Shown here: positions 1-8,145 of the stretch, piece after piece
How positions within the stretch are numbered: position 1 is the first letter of the stretch
How the letters are laid out: every line of letters begins with the position of its first letter
From: Streptococcus marmotae
Lineage (GTDB): Bacteria > Bacillota > Bacilli > Lactobacillales > Streptococcaceae
Assembly: GCF_001623565.1 (NCBI RefSeq)
Contig: NZ_CP015196.1
Coordinates: forward strand, 1,757,501 to 1,821,500
DNA: 64,000 nucleotides
Reading direction: 5' to 3'
Notes under the pieces: generated by a model
The model's input: only the letters and a program-made list of their open reading frames with translations
The model's database searches: none
What the model was told of the DNA's origin: nothing
Translations under genes and position numbers: made by a program

Positions 1-734
1 GATACATGAGCCACTAGAGTAAGAAGGACAATAGCCACTACCAATACCAAGGTTGGTACAAGGTGTAGTGCAAAGAAGTCTGTCTTAAAAAAGAGCAGGG
101 TCGCAAATGCTACCAAACCAAGATAGAGTACAAGATAGAGTTTCTTGGCATAGTCACGAGCACGAGTGCGGATATCGCCTTCTGTTTTTAGGCTGATGTA
201 GTTTAAACCATGTAGATAGGTCAAGAGTACCATAGCGACTCCACCAACTAGTGAGAAGAGGTTGAAGTAGTCGCCAAAATGAGCAGACATATTGCCATTT
301 TCATCGAGGGGCATTCCTTGAATGAGGCTGATAAACATCACACCAAAGAAGAAAGGAACGATGAAGGAGCCGATAGACAAGGTCCAGTTCCAGCGTTGCT
401 TTTGCGCGGCAGGAACTTTGTGGCGAAATTCAAAGGAGACACCACGGATAATCAAGCCGACTAAGATGACCAACAAGATGAGATAGTAGCCGCTGAATAA
501 AGAAGCATACCAGTAAGGGAAAGAAGCAAACATTGCTCCACCCGCAGTGAGTAACCAAACTTCATTGCCGTCCCAAACAGGGCCAATGGTCTGTACAATC
601 TGATCTTTTTCCAGCTCATTTTTGGCGAGTGATTGCACGGCCATTCCTACTCCGAAGTCAAATCCTTCAAGGAAGAAGAAGCCTGAAAAGAGTAAGCCGA
701 TGAGAAAGAACCATAACAATTGTAAATTGCTCAT
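1..734 (-). CDS. cydB: Cytochrome bd ubiquinol/menaquinol oxidase subunit II, partial (C-terminus beyond window)
   Basis: Membrane subunit II of cytochrome bd, the quinol oxidase that reduces O2 to water. About 244 N-terminal residues are visible; the family is usually about 340, so the gene runs off the left edge. The start reads MSNLQLLWFFLIGLLFSGFF, followed by the family-typical segments GFDFGVG and GPVWDGNEVWLL, with several long hydrophobic helices. The ATG lies 2 nt after the cydA stop and has an AGGAGG ribosome site inside the end of cydA, so the two are translationally coupled. cydC/cydD, needed for assembly, would be expected next but lie outside the window. Confidence 0.95.
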   Translation of the reverse strand, partial: MSNLQLLWFFLIGLLFSGFFFLEGFDFGVGMAVQSLAKNELEKDQIVQTIGPVWDGNEVWLLTAGGAMFASFPYWYASLFSGYYLILLVILVGLIIRGVSFEFRHKVPAAQKQRWNWTLSIGSFIVPFFFGVMFISLIQGMPLDENGNMSAHFGDYFNLFSLVGGVAMVLLTYLHGLNYISLKTEGDIRTRARDYAKKLYLVLYLGLVAFATLLFFKTDFFALHLVPTLVLVVAIVLLTLVAHV

Positions 735-736
735 GT

Positions 737-2158
737 TTAGAATGCCTCCTTATTAAATGTATCAATGGAAGAATAGCCACCGATGTGCAATCCCTCATGT
801 TCAGGACCCTGGTGCAATTCTCGAATGACCAATTTGATCATGGTTGTTGCTAGACCAGTGAATAAGATAAAGTAGACGATATTGGAGACAGTCAGAGAAG
901 CAACAGATACATTTGGTGACACACTTTGTTCAATCGTAAAGAGACCGTAAACTGTCCAAGGGTAACGACCTTGCTCTGCCACAACCCAGCCGAAGGTATT
1001 GGCTAAAAATGGTGCAAAGGTTGTGAGAGCTATTAGCCAGAGCATCCATTTCTTTTCATAGAGGATTGGATTTTTCTTTCTGGTCCAAAATAGTCCCAAA
1101 GCAGATACAAGGAGCATTAAGGTTCCAAAACCGGCCATGATACGGAAACCGTAAAAGAGGAGATTGACCATTGGGAAGTAGTTGCGATCCCCATATTGAG
1201 CAATCAATTCTTCATTGGCTGTATCCATTCCTTTAACGGCACCAGACATCTTATGGTAAGACAAGATACTAAGCATATAAGGAATTTTAACACCAAAGAC
1301 TTGTTTGTGTTTGGCTTCATCTGCCCAAGCAAGGACAGTCCAAGCAGCAGGGTCGCCAGAATCTTCATAGTCCCCTTCCATGGCTGCAAATTTCATTGGC
1401 TGATCTTCGATAAGGGCTTGCATTTGCGCATCTCCAGCTCCAAGTACAGAGAGAGAGCCAATAAGAGAAATAATCAAACCAATACGAATAGATTTTTTAT
1501 AGAGTGCTTGAGTAGTTTCAGTTAGGCTGTTTTTTTTCAAGAGACGGAAGGCTGCCATTCCAGCTACGAGAATACCGCCCATGGTAATAGCACCTGTAAT
1601 AACGTGGCTGTATTCGTAGATGAACTGTGGGTTGGTAATCAAGGCACCAAAATCTGTCATCTGGGCACGACCATTGACGATTTCATAGCCGACTGGGTGC
1701 TGCATGAAGCTGTTGGCAATCAAAATCCACATCGCTGACATCAATGAGCCAAATACAACTAACCAGATGAAGGTAGCATGTAATTTCTTGCTGATTTTTT
1801 TGTTGTCCCAAGTGAACATCCAGAGTCCTAGAAAAGTGGATTCCATGAAAAAGGCAAAGAGGGCTTCGACCGCAAGCGGTGCTCCGAAGATGTCACCAAC
1901 AAAGCGGGAATAGTCAGACCAGTTCATTCCGAATTGGAATTCTTGGATAATCCCTGTCACCACACCGACTGCGAAACTGAGCAGCATGATATTGCCCCAG
2001 AATTTCGTTAATTTTTTGTACTCTTCCTTGTTGGTCACCACATAGCAGGTTTCCATGATAGCCACCACGAAGGCTGTACCAATGGTAAATGGTACGAAGA
2101 AGAAGTGAAAGATAGTGGTCATCGCAAATTGCAGACGAGCCAAGGTTTCTATCGTCAT
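737..2158 (-). CDS. cydA: Cytochrome bd oxidase subunit I
   Basis: Heme-bearing subunit I of cytochrome bd (473 aa). Seen: His18 in the first helix (TTIFHFFF), a second conserved His in EYSHVITG, and the GRYPW motif near the C-terminus, all family landmarks. The periplasmic Q-loop is short, consistent with the Firmicute form (the E. coli protein is about 520 aa). A longer reading from a TTG at 2170 is possible, but the ATG at 2158 is preceded by GGAGG at 5-6 nt and gives the usual N-terminus MTIETLARLQFAMTT. It lies between ndh and cydB on the same strand. With no heme synthesis genes nearby, activity probably depends on external heme, as known for S. agalactiae (inference). Confidence 0.96.
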   Translation of the reverse strand: MTIETLARLQFAMTTIFHFFFVPFTIGTAFVVAIMETCYVVTNKEEYKKLTKFWGNIMLLSFAVGVVTGIIQEFQFGMNWSDYSRFVGDIFGAPLAVEALFAFFMESTFLGLWMFTWDNKKISKKLHATFIWLVVFGSLMSAMWILIANSFMQHPVGYEIVNGRAQMTDFGALITNPQFIYEYSHVITGAITMGGILVAGMAAFRLLKKNSLTETTQALYKKSIRIGLIISLIGSLSVLGAGDAQMQALIEDQPMKFAAMEGDYEDSGDPAAWTVLAWADEAKHKQVFGVKIPYMLSILSYHKMSGAVKGMDTANEELIAQYGDRNYFPMVNLLFYGFRIMAGFGTLMLLVSALGLFWTRKKNPILYEKKWMLWLIALTTFAPFLANTFGWVVAEQGRYPWTVYGLFTIEQSVSPNVSVASLTVSNIVYFILFTGLATTMIKLVIRELHQGPEHEGLHIGGYSSIDTFNKEAF

Positions 2159-2175
2159 AATAACCTCCAATTGAG

Positions 2176-2198
2176 GAGCTGAACAAAGGATTCAGCTC
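2176..2198 (-). promoter_or_regulatory. Perfect 8-bp hairpin between ndh and cydA
   Basis: Inverted repeat GAGCTGAA / TTCAGCTC with a 7-nt loop, about 18 nt upstream of the cydA start. No T-run follows on either strand, so it is not a canonical terminator. It may be a processing or stability element that sets cydAB levels against ndh. Function is inferred only. Confidence 0.45.
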
Positions 2199-2237
2199 AT
2201 TCCTAAAATTTTTATTTGTATATGATTCGTTTCTTGC

Positions 2238-3446
2238 TTAATGATAGAGGTCAAAGCGACCGTGTGCTACCAATTCCTTCAATCCTCCCATATCCAGAAG
2301 TGATTTGTTCATGATAGCTTTTTTGATAACAGAGGCGGGGTAGCCCTTGACTTTTTTATCAAAAGCAAGACCAAGTGCGTGGGTGTTGCCGATAGAGGCA
2401 ACTGTTCCCTGTGATTGATAGACAAACTCTTCAAGCGGTTCGCCCTTTAATTGATGTTGTAGATTTTTGGCGACATGTTTCCCCATTTGGGTTGCAATCT
2501 GAGCAGTTGTTGGGTAAGGGCGACTGGTTGTTGGATCCATAAAGGCGGACACATCTCCGACGATATAGACATTGTCATGGTCAGGGGAACGCAAATCATT
2601 TGTTACGACAACACGACCGCGGCGTTGGTCAAAGCCAGATTCAGCTATGACAGGACTGCCGCTGACACCTGTTGTCCAGATGATAGTTGAAGCAGCGATA
2701 GCCTGTAGCTCTTCTCCTGTTTCGGCTGTCGCATAAAGAACTTGACCTGGTGTAATCTCTTTAATCATGCAGCCCGTCATGAGACGAATTCCTAGTTTGT
2801 CAATCAACTGCAGGGCATAGGCACGCAAGTCGTCATCAAACATCGGTAAAATACTAGTTGCTGCTTCTACACAGATAATCTCAATCTTATCTGAGCTAAC
2901 TCCAGCAAGGTCTGCATAGCGCTTGCGTTCATCGACAAATGCTCCTGCTAGCTCAATACCTGTAAAACCAGCCCCGCAGATTAAGAGGCGCAGATGATTT
3001 TCATCTTTGGTTTCACGATAGGCAGCCATTTGATGTAGAATATGCTGATGAATGGCTTCTGCAGTTTCAATATCTACCATTTGTAGGGCATTTTCCATAG
3101 CCCCCTTAATGCCAAATGTTTCAGAGGTAAAACCGAGCGCAATGACTAGATAATCGTAGGAGAGTAGACCGCTTGTTTGTAACTGAACTGTTTGTGTTTC
3201 GCAATCAATAGTCAAAACCTGATCTTGGATAAAGGTCACTCGCTGAGAATCGATGACCTCTTGAATTGGAAATGAAATCTTTCTACTTGGTTGAGAACCA
3301 GCTGCAACCTCATGTAATTCAGTCGCTTCATAGTGATAGGGATTTCGATCGACTAAGGTGATATGAACATCACCTGCTTCTTTTTGTAAGGTACGGACAG
3401 CTTTCAAGCCAGCATAGCCCGCTCCTAATACTAGAAATTCTTTCAT
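2238..3446 (-). CDS. ndh: Type II NADH dehydrogenase (NDH-2), FAD-dependent
   Basis: Single-subunit, non-proton-pumping NADH:quinone oxidoreductase (402 aa) that feeds electrons to cytochrome bd. The N-terminal FAD Rossmann motif is GAGYAGLKAVR (about residues 8-18) and the second, NADH-binding motif is CGAGFTGIELAG near residue 155. YIVGDVSAF near residue 295 is the second FAD contact. The ATG at 3446 has AAAGGAG upstream. It is 15 nt downstream of the prenyltransferase gene and upstream of cydA, so quinone maturation, electron entry and terminal oxidase form one cluster. The NAD(P)H-flavoprotein superfamily is broad, but the context makes ndh the best call. Confidence 0.9.
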   Translation of the reverse strand: MKEFLVLGAGYAGLKAVRTLQKEAGDVHITLVDRNPYHYEATELHEVAAGSQPSRKISFPIQEVIDSQRVTFIQDQVLTIDCETQTVQLQTSGLLSYDYLVIALGFTSETFGIKGAMENALQMVDIETAEAIHQHILHQMAAYRETKDENHLRLLICGAGFTGIELAGAFVDERKRYADLAGVSSDKIEIICVEAATSILPMFDDDLRAYALQLIDKLGIRLMTGCMIKEITPGQVLYATAETGEELQAIAASTIIWTTGVSGSPVIAESGFDQRRGRVVVTNDLRSPDHDNVYIVGDVSAFMDPTTSRPYPTTAQIATQMGKHVAKNLQHQLKGEPLEEFVYQSQGTVASIGNTHALGLAFDKKVKGYPASVIKKAIMNKSLLDMGGLKELVAHGRFDLYH

Positions 3447-3461
3447 AGTATCTACTCCTTT

Positions 3462-4364
3462 CTAAAGTAAACCGATTCCCAGTGCATAAGTGAGAACTTG
3501 GACGGTAGAACCCAAGGCTAAAATCTTGATTGCACATGGAAAGGTTTCTGATTTAACTTGTTTTTTCCATAAGAGCTTGGTCTGTTGCACGATAAAGGGC
3601 AACAAGAGTAAGCTGAGTAAACTCGTTATCGGAGCAATTCCTAAAAAGATCTGACAGACAATAGCGAGTAGCGCCATTCCATTTGCAATCGCAAATAGAG
3701 AGAGTCCTCCTTTGATTCCAATATAATGAACCAAGGTATAGCGGTGATTTTGCTCATCTTCTTCCTTATCGCAGAGGTTATTGGCCAACATCAGATTGGC
3801 AATCCAAAGGGTATTGGGAAGAGAAATCAGAAAAATCTGTGCAAGAGCCCTGAAGCTCCAATCAAAGTCAGGAGATGTATTGAGGTAGACACAGATGAGA
3901 CTGATCATAAATCCCATTGTAAAGCCAGAAAATACTTCTCCTAAAGGCAGACTCGATAAAGGTTTTGGACCGGATGAATAAAAGATTCCAACAGCGTAGC
4001 AAAATCCTCCCATGATGAGTAAGGGCCAACCAACAAACCATGCTAAGATCAATCCAATGAGGAGTGAGACAGTAAAGAGGAGCAACATGAGTCCTTCTAC
4101 TGAGCGCAAGGATAGGTTTTCCCGCCCGATGATATTGGTTTTTGCTTGATAGGCTTTGTCCAAGGCGTGCCGATAGTCGTTGTAATTATCCCATACATCG
4201 ACAAACATGTTGAACAAGAGCATCGCGATAAAGTACCAGACAATATAGAGGGGTTGTACTTCTCCGTATACATAGTAGCTAAAACAAATTCCAATTAAAA
4301 AGGGCAAGATACTCGCTGTTTTTGCTTTGATTTCCACCAACTCCAAAAAAATTGGTAAGGTCAT
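3462..4364 (-). CDS. menA: UbiA-family prenyltransferase, MenA-like (1,4-dihydroxy-2-naphthoate prenyltransferase)
   Basis: Integral membrane prenyltransferase (300 aa) with about eight hydrophobic helices. Both Asp-rich motifs of the UbiA family are present: NMFVDVWDNYND near residue 75 and NNLCDKEEDEQNH near residue 190. It should attach a polyprenyl chain to a naphthoate head group to make (demethyl)menaquinone. A longer reading from 4421 exists, but the ATG at 4364 has AAGGTGGAG 4-5 nt upstream and gives the typical start MTLPIFLELVEIKAKT. No other men genes are visible, so the head group is probably taken up from outside, as reported for S. agalactiae (inference). First gene of the menA-ndh-cydA-cydB block. 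Confidence 0.87.
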   Translation of the reverse strand: MTLPIFLELVEIKAKTASILPFLIGICFSYYVYGEVQPLYIVWYFIAMLLFNMFVDVWDNYNDYRHALDKAYQAKTNIIGRENLSLRSVEGLMLLLFTVSLLIGLILAWFVGWPLLIMGGFCYAVGIFYSSGPKPLSSLPLGEVFSGFTMGFMISLICVYLNTSPDFDWSFRALAQIFLISLPNTLWIANLMLANNLCDKEEDEQNHRYTLVHYIGIKGGLSLFAIANGMALLAIVCQIFLGIAPITSLLSLLLLPFIVQQTKLLWKKQVKSETFPCAIKILALGSTVQVLTYALGIGLL

Positions 4365-4400
4365 TATCTCCACCTTTCTATCACATCTCTTAACCCTATT

Positions 4401-4406
4401 ATTATA
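4401..4406 (-). promoter_or_regulatory. Putative -10 of the menA-ndh-cydAB block
   Basis: On the minus strand TATAAT occurs 37 nt upstream of the menA start, in the only intergenic gap before the block. A convincing -35 at 17 bp spacing is not seen, so the call rests on the perfect -10. Confidence 0.45.
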
Positions 4407-4514
4407 TAGGAAAAGAGTCAAAATTGGAAATAATTAAAACTAAAAAATGAACAAAATACGGAAATTGTCAAAATGAGTTTTGACAGAATTGTATGAGTTG
4501 TTGGAAAAATTACA

Positions 4515-4548
4515 TTTATTACTAAAATGGTACAATTTTAGTAATAAA
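4515..4548. promoter_or_regulatory. Perfect 14-bp inverted repeat overlapping an extended -10 (operator-like)
   Basis: Arms TTTATTACTAAAAT (4515-4528) and its exact complement (4535-4548) surround a 6-nt centre. The extended -10 TGGTACAAT sits in the centre and right arm (TACAAT 4531-4536). A repressor bound here would block the promoter of the gene starting at 4600. The motif does not match consensus sites I know for CcpA, Rex, AdcR, PyrR or FabT. Confidence 0.6.
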
Positions 4549-4599
4549 AAATACTTTTTCATACCATACTGCGAATAGATAAAATAAGGAGATGTAAAA

Positions 4600-5364
4600 A
4601 TGGTAAAAAGGAAAAAATTAAATTATGTTAAAGTAAGTGTTGCGACTATCGCACTTGTATCTGCCGGAGTTTTGACATTGACATTCTGTCAGCCAAAGGG
4701 GACAAAGAAGGCTGTTTCTACAGCCTCCTCAATCAGTCTAAGCAGTAAGAAAGTAGTCGTAGCCAACCCCTCATCGAGCAAAGAAAAAGTAAGCAGGAAG
4801 GAAGAGGTGAAAAAAGCGGCAGAACAGAATCAAGCTTCGACTCCAGCAGCTTCAGATAGGAAAGCTAAGGAGGAGGTGCAAGCTCAAGTTTCTGGAATAG
4901 ACGTTAGCGCCTTAGCAAAGGGAGATTTTTCAAGTGTTACTGGAACCTGGTCAACCTATAGAGGAACAAAACTTGTATTTAACAAAGATGGATTGGTTGC
5001 TCTACAAGGAGATGAGGGAGAAGTGTCAACTGCTGTAACCTTGTCTAGTGGTTCGGTTACGGATAAGCGGTATGAAGCAGGAATCGGAGTACCTTATAAA
5101 TGGGGCGCAGCTATCAGCTTTATCCCAGCAGGGGTGCCAACCTCAGGGGATAAAATTGTCTATCAACAAGACTGTATCCTCATTGCTCAAAGCGTTAATG
5201 ACGAGTACGAGCCATTTTACAAAATATCAGATTCAACAGACATTCCAGAAGAAAGGAAGATTGCTTCAACAGAATCACAGGAGGAACAACCAGCCGAGAC
5301 TCACCCGACCGAAACGGAAGGGAAGACAGACAGTAGTGAGGTTGAGGCGGAATCACACCAATAG
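4600..5364 (+). CDS. Secreted or anchored DUF6287-type protein
   Basis: 254-aa exported protein of unknown function. The N-terminus has a basic run then a hydrophobic segment (about residues 13-30) ending LTFCQP. That Cys could be a weak lipobox, but Phe before it is atypical, so lipoprotein versus cleaved or anchored protein is unresolved. A Ser/Lys/Glu-rich low-complexity linker (about 35-95) precedes a compact domain at about 100-215 (IDVSALAKGDFSSVTGTW ... KLVFNKDG) matching what I know as DUF6287 in streptococci. The C-terminus is acidic and Thr/Glu-rich. The ATG is preceded by AAGGAG at about 7 nt. It is monocistronic, between an operator-like palindrome and a terminator. Confidence 0.75.
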   Translation: MVKRKKLNYVKVSVATIALVSAGVLTLTFCQPKGTKKAVSTASSISLSSKKVVVANPSSSKEKVSRKEEVKKAAEQNQASTPAASDRKAKEEVQAQVSGIDVSALAKGDFSSVTGTWSTYRGTKLVFNKDGLVALQGDEGEVSTAVTLSSGSVTDKRYEAGIGVPYKWGAAISFIPAGVPTSGDKIVYQQDCILIAQSVNDEYEPFYKISDSTDIPEERKIASTESQEEQPAETHPTETEGKTDSSEVEAESHQ

Positions 5365-5370
5365 TCATAA

Positions 5371-5396
5371 AACATCAGATTTTTCTGGTGTTTTTT
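5371..5396 (+). terminator. Rho-independent terminator after the DUF6287 gene
   Basis: Stem AACATCAG / CTGGTGTT (one G-T pair), then six T. An extended -10 for the next gene (TGCTATACT, about 5395-5403) begins within the T-run, so terminator and promoter are tightly packed. Confidence 0.75.
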
Positions 5397-5439
5397 GCTA
5401 TACTAGATATACATCAGGAAAAAGAAACAAGGAGAAAAC

Positions 5440-6693
5440 ATGCAGACACTAACATGCCCTCATTGTGGGGTTGCCTTTCAGGTCAATGAAACAGAATACA
5501 GCCAGTTATTGTCCCAAGTTCGTGGGGCAGAATTTGAAAAAGAATTGCATGAGCGTTTGGCGCGTGAGACAGAATTGGTTGAGGAAAAGGCCAAAAATGA
5601 CTTACACCGCCAATTAGCTGAGCGAGATAAAGAAATCGTAGAGCTGGCTGCCAAGTTGGAACAGGCAGAAAGTAAGACAGAACTGGAAATTCGCTCTGCC
5701 TTGTCCCAAAAGGAGCAGGAAATCCTGTCTCTCGAAGCTCAGGTAGAGAAAATTCGTCTGGAAAAGGATAATGAGTGGCAACTGGCTCTCGCTTCAATGG
5801 AAAAAGAACGTGATGCGGTTAAGACCAAGTTGCTCTTGCAGGAACAAAAGCAGGAATTGGCCTTAGCCACGACCAAGCAGGAGTTTGAACTCCAATTAAA
5901 AGCGGCGAATGAGCAAGTTGAATTTTACAAGAACTTTAAGGCCCAGCAATCCACTAAGGCAATCGGAGAAAGTTTGGAATTGTATGCAGAAGCAGAATTT
6001 AACAAGGTTCGTCATCTGGCCTTTCCCAATGCCTACTTTGAAAAGGATAATCTAGTGTCTAGCCGTGGATCAAAAGGTGATTATATTTACCGTGAAGTGG
6101 ATGAGAATGGGGTAGAAATTCTCTCTATTATGTTTGAGATGAAAAATGAAGCCGATGACACGGTGAAAAAGCACAAGAACGAAGATTTTTTCAAGGAATT
6201 GGACAAGGACCGTCGGGAAAAGGACTGTGAATATGCGGTTTTGGTGACTATGCTTGAAGCTGATAATGACTACTACAATACAGGGATTGTTGACGTCAGC
6301 CACAAATATGAAAAGATGTATGTTGTCCGGCCCCAGTTTTTTATCCAGCTGATTGGGATTTTGCGCAATGCAGCCATGAATGCCCTCAAGTACAAGCAGG
6401 AATTGGCTCTGGTCAGAGAACAGAATATCGACATCACCCATTTTGAAGAAGATTTGGAAGTTTTTAAAACGGCCTTTGCCAAAAACTACCAGTCTGCTAG
6501 CACTAATTTCCAAAAGGCGATTGATGAGATTGACAAGGCCATTAAGCGCATGGAAGCGGTCAAGGCTGCTCTCACAACCAGTGAAAATCAGTTGCGTCTT
6601 GCCAATAATAAATTAGAAGACGTTTCCGTCAAAAAGTTAACCCGAAAGAATCCGACTATGAAAGCTAAGTTTGATGCCCTAAAGGAGGAGTAA
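5440..6693 (+). CDS. DUF2130 family protein (coiled-coil plus nuclease-like domain)
   Basis: 417-aa cytoplasmic protein of unknown function. It begins MQTLTCPHCG, a single CxxC knuckle, followed by a long charged coiled coil (about residues 25-165). The DUF2130 domain occupies about 165-330 and contains YRE...ILSIMFEMKNE, which resembles a PD-(D/E)xK nuclease core with the E-x-K at FEMKNE. A second helical stretch ends the protein. Similar proteins have been proposed as DNA-associated nucleases, but no substrate is established here. The ATG has AAGGAG upstream. The stop codon overlaps the ATG of the disrupted GNAT gene (TAATG), so the two were probably co-translated. Confidence 0.85.
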   Translation: MQTLTCPHCGVAFQVNETEYSQLLSQVRGAEFEKELHERLARETELVEEKAKNDLHRQLAERDKEIVELAAKLEQAESKTELEIRSALSQKEQEILSLEAQVEKIRLEKDNEWQLALASMEKERDAVKTKLLLQEQKQELALATTKQEFELQLKAANEQVEFYKNFKAQQSTKAIGESLELYAEAEFNKVRHLAFPNAYFEKDNLVSSRGSKGDYIYREVDENGVEILSIMFEMKNEADDTVKKHKNEDFFKELDKDRREKDCEYAVLVTMLEADNDYYNTGIVDVSHKYEKMYVVRPQFFIQLIGILRNAAMNALKYKQELALVREQNIDITHFEEDLEVFKTAFAKNYQSASTNFQKAIDEIDKAIKRMEAVKAALTTSENQLRLANNKLEDVSVKKLTRKNPTMKAKFDALKEE

Positions 6694-7118
6694 TGATTCG
6701 TAGCTACAAAGAGAAGGATGTTCTAGCGTGTCAGTAGTTACTACTAGAGTTGGGCTATCCCAGTCAGATTGAAGAGTTAAATGAGCGTTTGTCCTCCCTT
6801 TTGGCACAACCAGACTACGAATTGTTAGTCTATGAAGAAGAAGGACAGGTGCTTGGTCTAGTTGGCTATGCCAAGATGTACTTTTTTGAAAGAAATGGTG
6901 CTTACTTGCGGATACTAGCCTTGGTTGTTGATAGTCAGTATCGCAATCAAGGAATTGCAACAGCCTTACTCGATAGGGTCAAGCAGATTGGTAACGAATC
7001 AGGCTGTCAGACTCTAGCCTTAAATAGTGGTTTGGGAGAGGAGAGACAGATAGCCCACCGGTTTTATGAACACTATGGCTTTGAGAAAACCTCAGTTGGG
7101 TTTGCTTATCCATTGTAA
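6693..7118 (+). pseudogene. GNAT N-acetyltransferase with an in-frame amber stop at codon 15
   Basis: Reading from the ATG that overlaps the upstream stop gives MIRSYKEKDVLACQ, then TAG (6735-6737), then LLLELGYPSQIEELNERL and an intact GNAT fold. The acetyl-CoA loop is present as YRNQGIATALL and the C-terminus has the HRFYEHYGFEKT signature. The full family length (about 141 aa) is restored if the stop is read through. A shorter start at TTG 6750 is possible but has no ribosome site and would remove the first strand of the fold. The substrate is unknown. The stop is either a real nonsense mutation or a base-calling error. Confidence 0.75.
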
Positions 7119-7218
7119 GAAACAAGAAGTGTGAAGCAAAGAAGCTGGCAATCTGGTTTTATGAACCTTGACAAGCGAGAGTGAATTTTTTTGTTCAACC
7201 TCAATTCCATTTCTATGC

Positions 7219-7224
7219 TATAAT
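7219..7224 (+). promoter_or_regulatory. Extended -10 of truB, 6 nt before the start codon
   Basis: TGC-TATAAT followed by six bases and ATG. Transcription should begin at or within 1-2 nt of the A of the start codon, so the mRNA is predicted leaderless. No Shine-Dalgarno is present. Confidence 0.7.
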
Positions 7225-7230
7225 AGTTCT

Positions 7231-8112
7231 ATGCTTTCAGGAATTATCAATGTAAAAAAAGAAGCGGGGATGACCTCGCATGATGTGGTATTTAAACTAC
7301 GTAAGATTTTAAGAGAAAAGAAGATTGGACACGGCGGCACCCTTGACCCAGATGTGACAGGGGTCTTGCCAATTGCGATTGGAAAAGCGACCCGCCTCAT
7401 TGAATATATGCAGGAAGAAGGGAAAGTCTACGAGGGCGAAATCACGCTTGGCTTTTCAACGACGACAGAAGATGCGTCTGGTGAAGTGGTGGAGCGGACT
7501 GCAATTCCGACGACTTTGACGGAAGAAGAAATCGACCAAGCTATGCAAGGATTTGTCGGGACAATCACCCAGATTCCTCCTATGTATTCGGCAGTTAAGG
7601 TCAATGGCCGCAAGCTCTACGAGTATGCAAGAGCTGGGGAAACAGTTGAGCGACCTGAGCGTCAGGTAGACATCTATCAGTTTGATCGGATTAGCCCACT
7701 CCTTTTTGAAAATGACTGTGTACGCTTTTCCTTTCGTGTGCGTTGTAGTAAAGGGACTTATGTGCGTACCTTGTCCGTGGACTTAGGAACTCAGCTTGGT
7801 TTTGCTAGTCACATGTCTCATTTGGTGCGGACAGGTTCTTCAGGCATGGTGATTGCAGATGCGCTGACCATTGAAGAAATTGCCCGCTTAGTGGAAATGG
7901 ATGATGCCACATTTTTGCAACCGATTGAGCAAGGAATTGGTGATATGCCAAGAGTTTTGCTGACGGAAGAAGAAGTAGCAGATGTAAAACATGGGCGTTT
8001 TGTGGTACTAGATAGGTCAGAAGATGTCATTGCAGCTTTCTTTGAAGGGCAATTGGTTGCCATGTTAGAAAAAAGAGAAGGTTCCTATAAGCCTAGAAAG
8101 GTTTTTATCTAG
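7231..8112 (+). CDS. truB: tRNA pseudouridine-55 synthase
   Basis: Converts U55 to pseudouridine in the T-loop of tRNAs (293 aa). Seen: the start [18 protein letters not shown], the catalytic-Asp motif [31 protein letters not shown], and the [11 protein letters not shown] motif. A longer reading from 7168 is rejected because it would precede the predicted transcription start and lacks homology. The start lies 6 nt after an extended -10, without a ribosome site. ribF follows 33 nt later with its own similar promoter. truB-ribF adjacency is common in Firmicutes. Confidence 0.95.
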   Translation: MLSGIINVKKEAGMTSHDVVFKLRKILREKKIGHGGTLDPDVTGVLPIAIGKATRLIEYMQEEGKVYEGEITLGFSTTTEDASGEVVERTAIPTTLTEEEIDQAMQGFVGTITQIPPMYSAVKVNGRKLYEYARAGETVERPERQVDIYQFDRISPLLFENDCVRFSFRVRCSKGTYVRTLSVDLGTQLGFASHMSHLVRTGSSGMVIADALTIEEIARLVEMDDATFLQPIEQGIGDMPRVLLTEEEVADVKHGRFVVLDRSEDVIAAFFEGQLVAMLEKREGSYKPRKVFI

Positions 8113-8133
8113 GTCTTTTTCAGAGCTTTATGA

Positions 8134-8139
8134 TACAAT
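8134..8139 (+). promoter_or_regulatory. Extended -10 of ribF, 6 nt before the start codon
   Basis: TGA-TACAAT with six bases to ATG at 8146. Same spacing as truB and three other genes in this window; no Shine-Dalgarno. Predicts leaderless initiation on tandem ATG-ATG codons. Confidence 0.65.
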
Positions 8140-8145
8140 AATACA

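Noticed and set aside
6750..7118. Intact GNAT gene starting at TTG 6750
   Set aside because: No ribosome site and the first strand of the fold would be missing; the upstream ATG frame continues the family exactly apart from one stop codon.
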